Source: Rhodopseudomonas sp. BAL398 (GTDB lineage: Bacteria; Pseudomonadota; Alphaproteobacteria; Rhizobiales; Xanthobacteraceae). From it: a DNA stretch of 64,000 nucleotides. The stretch's first letter is position 1. Every line of letters begins with the position of its first letter. The notes below the pieces were generated by a model that saw only the letters and a program-made list of their open reading frames with translations, did no database searches and was not told where the DNA came from. The DNA is taken from NCBI RefSeq assembly GCF_033001325.1, contig NZ_CP133111.1, forward strand, positions 1,488,001-1,552,000, in the 5' to 3' direction. The position numbers and the translations under genes are program-made. Shown here one piece after another: positions 18,321 through 28,431 of the stretch.

Positions 18321-18574
18321 TAATCGTCCGATGAAGCCATCAGGAACGCGGTCAGCGCCGCGCCCAGCGCGAAGTGGAAGGCGACGCCGATCACGAACAG
18401 CACCTGAATCGTGCGCGGCGCGACGCTGGCCGCGATCATGTCGGACAGGCCGAAGCCGTTGCGCCACAGCAGCAGCACCGCGAACACCGTGCCCAGCGCC
18501 GCGCCCATGGCGAATTGCCCGGCGAGTCGCCGCGCGGTCGCCCTCTCTCTGCGCCGTCGCTGGTCCGACCACAT
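18320..18574 (-). CDS. Small two-helix membrane protein, unknown function
   Basis: 84 residues with a basic N-terminus (WSDQRRRRERATARR) and two hydrophobic segments (FAMGAALGTVFAVLLLW and QVLFVIGVAFHFALGAALTAF). The ATG at 18574 is chosen because upstream codons add a non-hydrophobic, unlikely extension. The family is not identified. It is convergent with alr and its end touches the palindromic repeat. Confidence 0.6.
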   Translation of the reverse strand: MWSDQRRRRERATARRLAGQFAMGAALGTVFAVLLLWRNGFGLSDMIAASVAPRTIQVLFVIGVAFHFALGAALTAFLMASSDD

Positions 18575-18846
18575 CCTGCGCTGCCCTGCTGGTTCGCCCC
18601 TGTGATTATTTCCACAAACCAAGCCCACCGCCAACCGCATCGCTTTGGCGGCGGTACCGCAAAGCCGCCGCGGCGCGACGGTCAGATGCGAAATGCGGAA
18701 TCACCGCTCCGAGGGTTGCTTGCAGCCGGTGTGCGGTCCATCCTCCGCCGAGTTGCAATGCCAATTTGGTCTGTCTTGGATCCGCGCCCCGCTCGATGGC
18801 GCAGGTCCCAACGTGTTGCGTGTCGCTCGCTTCAGAATGGTTTTCG

Positions 18847-20055
18847 ATGTCAGACGATCCGGTGACGGGCAAGGCGCCACAAGCAGCCACGGAGAAACTT
18901 CGTGGCAGCGATGAATTGCGCTACCGGCTGCGGCAGCAATCGCTGCTCGGCGAATTCGCCCGCCAGGCTCTGCTGACCCGCGATTTCGGGCAGATCCTGC
19001 AACGCGCCACCGAATTGTGTGCGCTAGGCCTGGAAACCCCATTCGCCAAAGTGCTCGAATATATCCCCGAGACCGACCGCCTGCTGGTGCGCGCCGGCGT
19101 CGGCTGGGCGCCCGGCACGGTCGGCGAAGTGACGCTCGGCGCCGATATCGACTCGCCGGCCGGCTTTTCCTATCAGACCGGCCAGGCGGTGATCTCCAAC
19201 CATTTGCAGGCGGAGACCCGCTTTCGCACGCCGCGTCTGCTCGTCGATCACGGCATCAAGCGCGCCATCAACGTCTTGATCACCCGCGGTGGCGAGGGCG
19301 CCGCCGCCTTCGGCGTGCTCGAGGTCGACAGCGACGAGATCGGCCAGTTCGACCAGGGCGACGCCTATTTCCTCGACGGCTTCGCCGGCCTGCTCGGCAT
19401 CGCCATCGAGCGCCAGCAGGCCGACGCCAAATTGCAGTCCGCGCTGGAACATCAGGCCCTGTTGACCCGCGAGATGAGCCATCGGGTCAAGAACAGCCTG
19501 ACCTCAGTGGTCAGCCTGTTGCGGGTCCAGGGCCGCAGTGCGACGTCGCAGGCCGTCCAGGACGCGCTGGCGGACGCCAGCTCACGCGTCGCCACCATCG
19601 CCCAGGTGCACGATCATCTGTGGCGTGGCAGCAAGGTGGGATATGTCGAGCTCGCCGACTTCCTGTCCGAGTTGTGCGGCAATCTGCAGGGCAATTCGTC
19701 CGGCCACACGCTGCGTTGTGAGGCCGACGCGATGCTGATTGCGGCGGATCACGCGATCCCGCTCGGCCTGATCGTCAACGAACTGGTCACCAATGCGGTG
19801 AAATACGCCTATCCGGGCGGCGCTGGCGTGATCGATGTCATCGCCCACGAAATCGACGGCCGGCTCCATCTCGAAATCGCCGATCATGGCGTCGGCCTGC
19901 CGATAGGTTTCGACATCGATCAGCCGCGCGGCAGCCTCGGATTCAAGGTGGTCAAGGGGTTGGTGCAGCAGCTTCAGGGCCGGCTGGAGGTCGCCGTCGG
20001 CGCCGATGGCGGCGCGCGCTTCCTTGTCGATGTTCCGGTGTTGCTGGAAAACTAG
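18847..20055 (+). CDS. GAF-domain sensor histidine kinase (HisKA_2 type)
   Basis: A 402-residue soluble kinase. Residues about 40-190 form a GAF sensor domain. The phospho-acceptor is His212 in the HisKA_2 motif REMSHRVKN. The ATP-binding domain carries NELVTNAVKYAYP, DHGVGLP and GSLGFKVVKGL. No membrane segments are seen, so the signal is cytoplasmic. No response regulator gene is adjacent. HisKA_2/HWE-like kinases often act in general stress or light signalling in alphaproteobacteria, but this gene's input is unknown. Start ATG 18847 (MSDDPVTGK); an open frame of 172 further codons upstream is rejected. Confidence 0.88.
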   Translation: MSDDPVTGKAPQAATEKLRGSDELRYRLRQQSLLGEFARQALLTRDFGQILQRATELCALGLETPFAKVLEYIPETDRLLVRAGVGWAPGTVGEVTLGADIDSPAGFSYQTGQAVISNHLQAETRFRTPRLLVDHGIKRAINVLITRGGEGAAAFGVLEVDSDEIGQFDQGDAYFLDGFAGLLGIAIERQQADAKLQSALEHQALLTREMSHRVKNSLTSVVSLLRVQGRSATSQAVQDALADASSRVATIAQVHDHLWRGSKVGYVELADFLSELCGNLQGNSSGHTLRCEADAMLIAADHAIPLGLIVNELVTNAVKYAYPGGAGVIDVIAHEIDGRLHLEIADHGVGLPIGFDIDQPRGSLGFKVVKGLVQQLQGRLEVAVGADGGARFLVDVPVLLEN

Positions 20056-20060
20056 GTTGG

Positions 20061-20357
20061 TCAGGCCGGCTGCAGCCGCCGAGCATTGGCGGCGACGTGT
20101 TGGCGATAGCGATCGACGATGCTGGCGGCGCTGGCGCCGGACTGCATGCTGGCCATCGCCTCGAAACTGGCGTCGATCTTTTCATTGACCATCAAGCTGG
20201 CCTCGCGACACGCGGCGTGATCGCCGCCAGCCAATTTCATCGTCCGCAGGCAAATCACCTCGAACGACTCGATCGCCAGCATCGTGGCGGCGAGCCACGG
20301 AAACGCATCGTCATGGCGGGCGGCAGGCGTGGCGGGTTTGTTGGCGCGTGACGTCAT
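20061..20357 (-). CDS. Hypothetical protein with phasin-like helical composition
   Basis: 98 residues. The ATG at 20357 is preceded by AAGAGGGA, a good ribosome-binding site. The protein is mainly helical, with FPWLAATMLAIESFEVICLRTM and a conserved-looking ending (VDRYRQHVAANARRL). Its size and composition resemble phasin-like granule proteins, but I do not recognise a defined family. Its stop is 5 bp from the convergent kinase stop. Confidence 0.65.
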   Translation of the reverse strand: MTSRANKPATPAARHDDAFPWLAATMLAIESFEVICLRTMKLAGGDHAACREASLMVNEKIDASFEAMASMQSGASAASIVDRYRQHVAANARRLQPA

Positions 20358-20541
20358 CGTGGCATTCCCTCTTGGTTGGGGACAGCATGCGCGCACGGCT
20401 TTAACATTGCGGCCGCTCCGCGACGCCAAACTGGCGCGGCCGATCCACCTGAAATTAACATCATGCCCGGCCAGCTTGAGATTCGCCGTGGCCTACTCGA
20501 CAAAGGCCGAGTCGCCAACCTTGCCGCCGGGGGCATCGGAT

Positions 20542-21276
20542 TTGAATTTCATCTTTGTCCTCGCGGTCGGCCTCGTCGCCGGCACGCTGTCCGGCATTGT
20601 CGGCACCGGCTCGTCGATCATGCTGGTGCCGGTGCTGGTCTATCAGTTCGGGCCCAAGCAGGCGGTGCCGATCATGGCGGTGGCCGCGGTGATGGCCAAT
20701 GCCTCGCGGATTCTGGCGTGGCTGCGCGAGGTCGACTGGCGCGCCTGCGCCGCCTATTCGGTCACCGGGATTCCGGCCGCCGCGCTCGGCGCCCGCACCC
20801 TGTTGGTGCTGCCGTCGCGCGGCGTCGATGTCGCGATCGGACTATTCCTGATCGCGATGGTGCCGGTGCGGCACTGGCTGGCGCGCCACCAGTTCAAGCT
20901 GTCGCTGTGGCATCTGGCGGTCGGCGGCGCCGTGATCGGCTTTCTCACCGGCATCGTGGTCTCGACCGGGCCTTTGAGCGTGCCGCTGTTCCTGTTCTAC
21001 GGATTGTCGCGCGGCGCCTTTCTCGGCACCGAGGCGGCCAGTTCGCTCGGGCTCTATGTCAGCAAATCGGTGACGTTCCAGCAATTCGGCGCGCTCGATT
21101 GGGACGTGCTCCTGAAGGGCCTGATCGCCGGCTCGTCGCTGATGCTGGGCGCCTTCATCGCCAAGCGCTTCGTGCTGAAGCTGGAGCCGGAGGTGTTCCG
21201 GCTGGTGATGGACGGGATCATGATCGTGGCGGGGCTGAGCATGCTGTGGAACGCCCATTGGTCGCCGGCCAATTGA
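20542..21276 (+). CDS. TauE/SafE family permease
   Basis: About 244 residues with seven or eight hydrophobic segments. The paired-repeat family signatures GLVAGTLSGIVGTGSSI and GAVIGFLTGIVVSTGPL are typical of TauE/SafE (DUF81) proteins, which export sulfite, sulfoacetate or related anions. The substrate is unknown here. The start is uncertain: TTG 20542 directly precedes the first helix, and GTG 20488 is the alternative. A degraded copy of its 3' part lies beyond hisC at 22539-22609. Confidence 0.8.
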   Translation: MNFIFVLAVGLVAGTLSGIVGTGSSIMLVPVLVYQFGPKQAVPIMAVAAVMANASRILAWLREVDWRACAAYSVTGIPAAALGARTLLVLPSRGVDVAIGLFLIAMVPVRHWLARHQFKLSLWHLAVGGAVIGFLTGIVVSTGPLSVPLFLFYGLSRGAFLGTEAASSLGLYVSKSVTFQQFGALDWDVLLKGLIAGSSLMLGAFIAKRFVLKLEPEVFRLVMDGIMIVAGLSMLWNAHWSPAN

Positions 21277-21456
21277 CGGGCGCGGCGCGTCAGGCTGGTC
21301 TCGATCTTCGGGTTTCGGCGACGCGACGCGGCTGCTAAAGAGATCGCCGAGCCAGGGATTGCCATTTGGCTCGCCTGTGTCTCACAACCGACGCCGCGGT
21401 CCTGCGCGTCAACGGGGCGCCGCCGCGCCGCCGCTTCTGAGCAATTTGGATAGAGC

Positions 21457-22533
21457 ATGAGCCGGTTCTGGAGCAGCTTGACGCGCGACCTGAAGCCTTA
21501 TGTGCCGGGCGAACAGCCCCGCATGGCGGATCTGGTCAAGCTCAACACCAATGAAAATCCACTCGGTCCCTCGCCGCGCGTGCTGGACGCGATTCGCGGC
21601 GAAGCCAGCGACGCGCTGCGGCTATATCCGGACCCGCAGGCCGCCGCGCTGCGGGCCGCCTTGGCGACCTATCACCGGGTCCGCCCCGAACAAGTCTTCG
21701 TCGGCAACGGCTCCGACGAGGTGCTGGCCCACGCCTTCGCCGCGCTGCTCAAGCATGACGCGCCGTTGCTGTTTCCGGATATCACCTACAGTTTCTACCC
21801 GGTCTATTGCCGGCTGTTCGGCATCGCCTACGAGACCGTGCCGCTCGACCCGGCGATGCGGATCCGCATCGCCGATTATCGCCGCCCGGCCGGCGCGCTG
21901 ATCATGCCCAATCCGAATGCGCCGACCGGGGTGGCGCTGTCGCGGGCCGAGATCGTCACCCTGCTCGACGACCATCCTGACGCACCGGTGGTGATCGACG
22001 AGGCCTATGTGGATTTCGGCGCCGAAACCGCGATTCCGCTGGTCGCCTCGCATCCGAACCTTCTGGTGGTGCAAACCATGTCGAAGTCGCGGGCGCTGGC
22101 CGGACTGCGGATCGGCTACGCGATCGGCGACGCCGCGCTGATCGAGGCGCTCAACCGGGTCAAGGACAGCTTCAATTCCTATCCGCTGGGCCGCCCCGCC
22201 CAGGCCGGCGCCATCGCCTCGCTTGAGGACGAAGCCTATTTCCAGCACAGCCGCGCTTGCGTCATCGACGGCCGCGAGCGGCTCAACCGCGGGCTCGCGC
22301 AGCTGGGCTTCGATGTGCTGCCGTCGGCGGCGAATTTCGTGTTCGCGCGACATCCGGCGCATCAAGGCGCGGCATTGGCGGCCGCGTTGCGGCAACGCGC
22401 GGTGATCGTCCGCCATTTCCCCGCGCCCCGCATCGCCGACTATCTGCGGATCACGGTGGGCACCGACCAGCAAACCGACCGGCTGCTATCGGCCTTGACC
22501 CAGATTTTGAGCGGCGCGCCTGGATCGAGCTGA
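21457..22533 (+). CDS. hisC: Histidinol-phosphate aminotransferase
   Basis: PLP enzyme of histidine biosynthesis that converts imidazole-acetol phosphate to histidinol phosphate; paralogues also transaminate aromatic amino acids. The PLP lysine is Lys210 ([15 protein letters not shown]). NPNAPTG (152-158) and DEAYVDF (181-187) are present. Length 358 is normal. It is the only his gene in the window and lies between a TauE gene and a relict copy of that gene's 3' part, so its position may be the result of a rearrangement. Confidence 0.93.
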   Translation: MSRFWSSLTRDLKPYVPGEQPRMADLVKLNTNENPLGPSPRVLDAIRGEASDALRLYPDPQAAALRAALATYHRVRPEQVFVGNGSDEVLAHAFAALLKHDAPLLFPDITYSFYPVYCRLFGIAYETVPLDPAMRIRIADYRRPAGALIMPNPNAPTGVALSRAEIVTLLDDHPDAPVVIDEAYVDFGAETAIPLVASHPNLLVVQTMSKSRALAGLRIGYAIGDAALIEALNRVKDSFNSYPLGRPAQAGAIASLEDEAYFQHSRACVIDGRERLNRGLAQLGFDVLPSAANFVFARHPAHQGAALAAALRQRAVIVRHFPAPRIADYLRITVGTDQQTDRLLSALTQILSGAPGSS

Positions 22534-22538
22534 AATCA

Positions 22539-22609
22539 ATCGCCGGCCCATCGCTGATGCGGGCACCTTCATCGCCCCGCGCTTCGTGCCTGAGCTGAAT
22601 GTTGTTCGG
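22539..22609 (+). pseudogene. Relict fragment of the TauE-type gene 3' region
   Basis: About 70 bp matches 21123-21200 of the upstream permease gene. Shared blocks include ATCGCCGGC, TCGCTGATGC, ACCTTCATCGCC versus GCCTTCATCGCC, and CGCTTCGTG. The fragment has a one-base deletion after CTGATGC and a further short gap, so it is frame-broken. It has no start codon and is surely non-functional. Confidence 0.7.
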
Positions 22610-22669
22610 CGGACAGCGCCGTGGGCGTCAAATACCAGGCAGGAAAATGCGCAACCATTGCACAATTTA

Positions 22670-22698
22670 TTGACCGTGTGAGCCTGCTGTCCTATCCT
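22670..22698 (+). promoter_or_regulatory. Putative promoter of the DUF4160/DUF2442 pair
   Basis: TTGACC (22670-22675) and TATCCT (22693-22698) are spaced 17 bp. GGAGAG (22708-22713) is the ribosome-binding site for the ATG at 22719. The leader would be very short, as is usual for toxin-antitoxin operons. Confidence 0.5.
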
Positions 22699-22718
22699 CG
22701 CCTCGCCGGAGAGCCGTC

Positions 22719-22961
22719 ATGGTGAGTTTGGATGCGAAACTAACCAATTGTAAAATATGCATTTATCCCGGAGATCACCACCCGCCTCACTTTCATCTAC
22801 GGGGACCGAATTCGAACGCCCTAATCGACATGGTGACCTTGGAAGTCGTGATCGGCAGAGCTTCGCGACAGGACCTGGACGAGGCCCGCGCCTGGGCCAG
22901 CCAGCCTGAGCACCTGGCGTTGCTGATGAGCGAATGGAGACGGCTCAATGAGCGAGACTGA
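22719..22961 (+). CDS. DUF4160 domain protein, putative toxin-antitoxin component
   Basis: 80 residues. The His-rich N-terminal motif (YPGDHHPPHFHLRG, about 17-30) is the DUF4160 signature. The family is repeatedly found next to a DUF2442 gene, and the pair is annotated as a probable type II toxin-antitoxin-like module; no toxicity has been established to my knowledge. Its 3' end overlaps the next gene by 14 bp, implying coupled translation. Nearby genes (hisC, radA) are unrelated housekeeping genes, so this looks like a small inserted module. Confidence 0.85.
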   Translation: MVSLDAKLTNCKICIYPGDHHPPHFHLRGPNSNALIDMVTLEVVIGRASRQDLDEARAWASQPEHLALLMSEWRRLNERD

Positions 22962-23490
22962 GATCATCGACAGCGGCATCGAACTACCATTGCTCGGAAG
23001 CATCGAAGCCCTTCCGGATTTTTCGCTGCGGGTGACGTGGGCCGCAGGCAGTCGCAGCGGCGTCACTGAGATCGTCGACCTGCGCCCGGCGCTGGGCAGC
23101 TTCAAGATCTACAAGCCGCTGCGCGGCAATCCGCCATTGTTTTCCACCGTCCGCCTCGCCGACGACGGCAATGCCGTGAGCTGGGATGGCAAGGATCTGG
23201 AGATGTCGGCCGAGATGCTCCTGTCCTGGGCCGAACAGGCGATGCGCCCGCAGGATTTCGCCGCCTTCCTGAAGCGCAACGGCTTGACCCAGGAGGCGGC
23301 AGCGGCGCTGCTCGGCCGCAGCCGCCGCCAAATCGCCAACTACCTGGCAGCCGGCCCGATCCCGCGCATCGTCGCGCTGGCCTGCTACGGCTTCGAGGCG
23401 CGCCAGCGCGACCGGGAGATCGCCCGTACATTGCAAGACGCCGCCGCCTCGTTCAGCGACCCGACCGGCAACGACAAGCGCGCCGCGTGA
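22948..23490 (+). CDS. DUF2442 protein fused to a helix-turn-helix domain
   Basis: 180 residues. Residues about 1-85 match DUF2442 (ALPDFSLRVTWAAG, VDLRPALG, FKIYKPLRGN). Residues about 105-150 form a Cro/XRE-like helix-turn-helix (LKRNGLTQEAAAALLGRSRRQIANYL). The DNA-binding part fits an antitoxin/repressor role for the operon with the DUF4160 protein. The start ATG lies within the end of that gene (14-bp overlap). Confidence 0.85.
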   Translation: MSETEIIDSGIELPLLGSIEALPDFSLRVTWAAGSRSGVTEIVDLRPALGSFKIYKPLRGNPPLFSTVRLADDGNAVSWDGKDLEMSAEMLLSWAEQAMRPQDFAAFLKRNGLTQEAAAALLGRSRRQIANYLAAGPIPRIVALACYGFEARQRDREIARTLQDAAASFSDPTGNDKRAA

Positions 23491-23616
23491 ACCGCAAGGC
23501 CGCCTCGCGACCGTCTCGCTGATGCCAGCGTGAAATGCGCCGCCAAATCCGCGCCGACTTGACAGCGATGGCTACGTCAGAACAAATGGCGAACACACTC
23601 CGTCGAGTCATTGCCT

Positions 23617-25089
23617 ATGGCCAAAGCCACCCTCTCCTTCGTCTGCCAGAATTGCGGCGCGGCGTTCAATCGCTGGCAGGGCAAGTGCGAATCCTGCGGC
23701 GAGTGGAACACGCTGGTCGAGGAGGATGCCGGCGGCGCCTCAATTCCGGCCTCGATCCGCTCCAAGCGGCGCGGTCGGCTGTTCAAGCTGGAGAGCCTGA
23801 CCGGCCAAAGTGTCGACGCGCCCCGCACCCCGTCGGGCATGGCCGAGCTCGACCGCGTCACCGGCGGCGGCTTTGTCCGCGGTTCGGTGCTGCTGGTCGG
23901 CGGCGATCCCGGCATCGGCAAGTCAACGCTGCTCACCCAGGCTACCAGCCTGATGGCCAAGGCCGGGCATCGCGCGGTTTATATTTCGGGTGAAGAAGCC
24001 GTGGCCCAAGTCCGGCTGCGCGCCGAGCGGCTCGGCCTCGCCGACGCGCCGGTCCAGCTCGCCGCTGAGACATCGGTCGAAGATATCATCGCAACCCTTT
24101 CGGAAGGTGCGGTACCGCGGCTGATCGTGATCGACTCGATCCAGACCATGTGGACCGACACGGTGGAATCCGCCCCCGGCACGGTGACGCAAGTCCGCGC
24201 CTCGGCGCAGGCGCTGATCCGCTTTGCCAAGAAATCCGGCGCCACCATCATCCTGGTCGGCCATGTCACCAAGGACGGCCAGATCGCCGGGCCCCGCGTG
24301 GTCGAGCACATGGTCGACGCGGTGCTGAGCTTCGAGGGCGAAGGCTCGCAGCAATTCCGGATTCTGCGCGCGGCCAAGAACCGGTTCGGGCCGACCGACG
24401 AGATCGGCGTGTTCGAAATGACCGGGCTCGGCCTGCGCGAGGTGCTCAACCCGTCGGAACTGTTCCTGTCGGAGCGCGATCTCGGCAGTCCCGGCACCGC
24501 GGTGTTCGCCGGGCTCGAGGGCACCCGCCCGGTGCTGGTGGAATTGCAGGCGCTGGTGGTGCCGACCACGCTGGGCACGCCGCGGCGCGCCGTTGTGGGC
24601 TGGGATTCCTCGCGACTGTCGATGGTGCTGGCAGTGCTGGAGGCCCATTGCGGCGTGAAACTGTCCGGCTACGACGTCTATTTCAACGTCGCCGGCGGGT
24701 TGCGCATCAACGAGCCGGCCGCAGATCTCGCCGCTGCCGCCGCCCTGGTGTCGTCGCTGGCCAATGCGCCGCTGCCAACCGACGCGGTGTATTTCGGCGA
24801 GATCTCGCTGTCGGGCGCGGTGCGGCCGGTGGCGCAGACCGCGGCGCGTCTGAAGGAAGCCGCCAAGCTCGGTTTCGCCCGCGCGGTACTGCCGGAATCA
24901 GCCCGCGGCGATTCCGGCGGCGACGCCGGAATGACGCTCGGCACCGTCGCCGGCCTGTCCAGCCTGGTTGCCGATATCGCCGCCCGCGGCACCGCGCGGC
25001 CGAGCCGCGACACCGGCAAGGACACCGCCAAGGTCGACGCGGCGGAGAAAAATGCCACACCGGCGCGATTCCGGCGCGACAATCACTGA
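23617..25089 (+). CDS. radA: DNA repair protein RadA
   Basis: RecA-like ATPase that extends and processes recombination intermediates by branch migration. The 490-residue protein has a C4 zinc finger (Cys10, Cys13, Cys24, Cys27), Walker A GGDPGIGKST (95-104), the RadA-specific KNRFG motif, and a C-terminal Lon-type domain (GGLRINEPAADLAAAAALVSS). A TTG two codons upstream is open; ATG 23617 is preferred. The C-terminal ~30 residues are a charged linker typical of alphaproteobacterial RadA. cvpA and purF follow. Confidence 0.96.
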   Translation: MAKATLSFVCQNCGAAFNRWQGKCESCGEWNTLVEEDAGGASIPASIRSKRRGRLFKLESLTGQSVDAPRTPSGMAELDRVTGGGFVRGSVLLVGGDPGIGKSTLLTQATSLMAKAGHRAVYISGEEAVAQVRLRAERLGLADAPVQLAAETSVEDIIATLSEGAVPRLIVIDSIQTMWTDTVESAPGTVTQVRASAQALIRFAKKSGATIILVGHVTKDGQIAGPRVVEHMVDAVLSFEGEGSQQFRILRAAKNRFGPTDEIGVFEMTGLGLREVLNPSELFLSERDLGSPGTAVFAGLEGTRPVLVELQALVVPTTLGTPRRAVVGWDSSRLSMVLAVLEAHCGVKLSGYDVYFNVAGGLRINEPAADLAAAAALVSSLANAPLPTDAVYFGEISLSGAVRPVAQTAARLKEAAKLGFARAVLPESARGDSGGDAGMTLGTVAGLSSLVADIAARGTARPSRDTGKDTAKVDAAEKNATPARFRRDNH

Positions 25090-25302
25090 ACCGGGGTGAC
25101 GCTGGCGCGCACCGCCGCTATACAACGCTCGCAGCTGGCACGCGGCCTGCAACACTGACCTTTAACCGACCCGAGCGATGCTATTGCGATGGGTCCGTTA
25201 GTGGTTTTCCAGCCTTGCGGGACGTGCCATATCACCGTCACTTGTGCCGGCACCCACCACGCCGATTCGCGCCCTGACTGACCGAGCGGACCTGAGCAGC
25301 CG

Positions 25303-25929
25303 ATGCCGATTACGATTCTCGATTTCGTTGTGCTCGCGGTGATGTTGGTGTCGGGCCTGCTGGCGATGGTCCGCGGCTTCATGCGCGAGGTGCTGTCGAT
25401 CGCCGCCTGGGGCGCCGCCGCGCTGGTCACGCTCTACGCCTTCCAGCGGCTGCTGCCGACCGCCAAGACCTATTTCAACAACGACACCGTCGCCGCCGCC
25501 GTGGTGATCGCCGGCGTGTTCATCGGCACGCTGATCGTGGTGTCGATCGTCACGGTGCGGATCTCCGACATGATCCTGGATTCGCGGATCGGCGCGCTCG
25601 ACCGCACCCTCGGTTTCCTGTTCGGCCTCGCGCGTGGGTTGTTGATCGTGGTCGTGGCCTATCAGTTTTTCATCTGGCTGGTTCCCGACAAGCAGCGCCC
25701 GGACTGGGTGACCGCCGCGAAGTCGCGCACCGTGCTGGAAGGCACCGGACAATGGCTGATGGCACTCTTGCCGGATGACCCTGAAAATACCATCTTGAAG
25801 AGGTTCAAGAAGACCAAGCCGGACGATGACCAGACCGACGAGGCTGCGACGCCCGGGGCTGCCGACGGCTACAGCAAGAATCAGCGCGACAATCTGAAGA
25901 AGCTGATTGAGAAACCGGCCGCCCAGTAA
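25303..25929 (+). CDS. cvpA: CvpA family membrane protein
   Basis: 208 residues with four predicted membrane helices (first: ITILDFVVLAVMLVSGLLAM) and a charged cytoplasmic C-terminal tail of about 65 residues. CvpA is linked to colicin V production and envelope integrity in enterobacteria; its direct activity is unclear. It lies 23 bp upstream of purF, an arrangement conserved from E. coli to Rhizobiales, so the two are probably co-transcribed. Confidence 0.9.
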   Translation: MPITILDFVVLAVMLVSGLLAMVRGFMREVLSIAAWGAAALVTLYAFQRLLPTAKTYFNNDTVAAAVVIAGVFIGTLIVVSIVTVRISDMILDSRIGALDRTLGFLFGLARGLLIVVVAYQFFIWLVPDKQRPDWVTAAKSRTVLEGTGQWLMALLPDDPENTILKRFKKTKPDDDQTDEAATPGAADGYSKNQRDNLKKLIEKPAAQ

Positions 25930-25952
25930 TTCGCAGCGAATAGAGAGGCGCG

Positions 25953-27482
<1,530 letters not shown>

Positions 27483-27509
27483 GCCGCGACCCGGCGCAGC
27501 ACTAAAGTT

Positions 27510-27588
27510 CGTCATGCCCGGCCTTGTGCCGGGCATTCACGTCTTTAAAAGGACGGTGAGAATGGCCGGGACGAGCCCGGCCGTGACG
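27510..27588. repeat. Dispersed palindromic intergenic repeat after purF
   Basis: Starts CGTCATGCCCGGCC and ends GGCCGTGACG, so the ends are imperfect inverted repeats, and it contains an inner hairpin (GCCCGGCCTTGTGCCGGGC). This is a repeat type common in Bradyrhizobium/Rhodopseudomonas. It can be translated as a spurious peptide beginning MPGLVPGIHVFK. Confidence 0.75.
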
Positions 27589-27600
27589 GATGAAGCAGCC

Positions 27601-28350
27601 ATGACCCTTCCCCTTGCCTCCCGCATCGCTCTCGTCACCGGCGCCTCGCGCGGCATCGGCTTTGCCACCGCGCTGGCTTTGGCAAAAGCCGGTGCCCATG
27701 TGGTGGCGGTCGCCCGCACCCAGGGCGGCCTCGAAGAGCTCGACGACGAGATCCGCAAGCTCGGCCGCGATTCCGCCACGCTGGTCCCGCTCGACCTCAC
27801 CGATTTCGACGCCATCGCCGGGCTCGGCGCGGCGCTGTATGAGCGCCACGGCAAGCTCGACATCCTGGTCGGCAATGCCGGGATCGGCGGTCCGTCGTCG
27901 CCGCTCGGCCATATCGAGATGAAGCTGTGGAACGAGGTGATCGCGCTCAACCTCTCGGCGAATTTCCAACTGATCCGCTGCATGGAGCCGCTGCTGCGCG
28001 CCTCCGACGCCGGCCGCGCGGTGTTCGTCACTTCCGGCTCCGGCACCAAGGCGCCGGCCTATCGCGGCCCCTACGCGGCCTCGAAGGCGGCGCTGGATTG
28101 CCTGGTCCAGGTCTGGGCCAAGGAAATCGCCAATACCACGCAGATCCGCGTCAACCTGTTCAATCCGGGCCCGACCCGCACCAAGATGCGCGCCAAAGTG
28201 ATGCCGGGCGAGGATCCGCAGACCCTGACTACGCCGGACCAGGTCGCCGAACTGATCGTGCCGATGTGCGCGCCAGCCTGGACCGCGACCGGACAGCTTT
28301 ATGACTATCCAACCCGCGCGCTGCGGGCCGTCGGGGTTCCGGCTGATTGA
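27601..28350 (+). CDS. Short-chain dehydrogenase/reductase
   Basis: 249 residues with the SDR cofactor motif TGASRGIGFA, NAGIGG, and the active-site YxxxK (YAASKAAL) preceded by Ser in TSGSG. The substrate is unknown. ATG 27601 is chosen because the upstream in-frame codons derive from the palindromic repeat. An orphan ABC binding protein gene follows 81 bp downstream; a shared role is only a possibility. Confidence 0.88.
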   Translation: MTLPLASRIALVTGASRGIGFATALALAKAGAHVVAVARTQGGLEELDDEIRKLGRDSATLVPLDLTDFDAIAGLGAALYERHGKLDILVGNAGIGGPSSPLGHIEMKLWNEVIALNLSANFQLIRCMEPLLRASDAGRAVFVTSGSGTKAPAYRGPYAASKAALDCLVQVWAKEIANTTQIRVNLFNPGPTRTKMRAKVMPGEDPQTLTTPDQVAELIVPMCAPAWTATGQLYDYPTRALRAVGVPAD

Positions 28351-28431
28351 CTCCTGATCGGTGGCGCGATTGACTGACGTCCAAGCGGGGCCAACACCCG
28401 CTGTCAATCAATACCGATAGAGGAAACCACC

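Noticed and set aside
27514-27600. Upstream extension of the SDR gene starting MPGLVPGIHVFK
   Set aside because: Encoded by the palindromic intergenic repeat. The same peptide is a familiar artefact of this repeat family.
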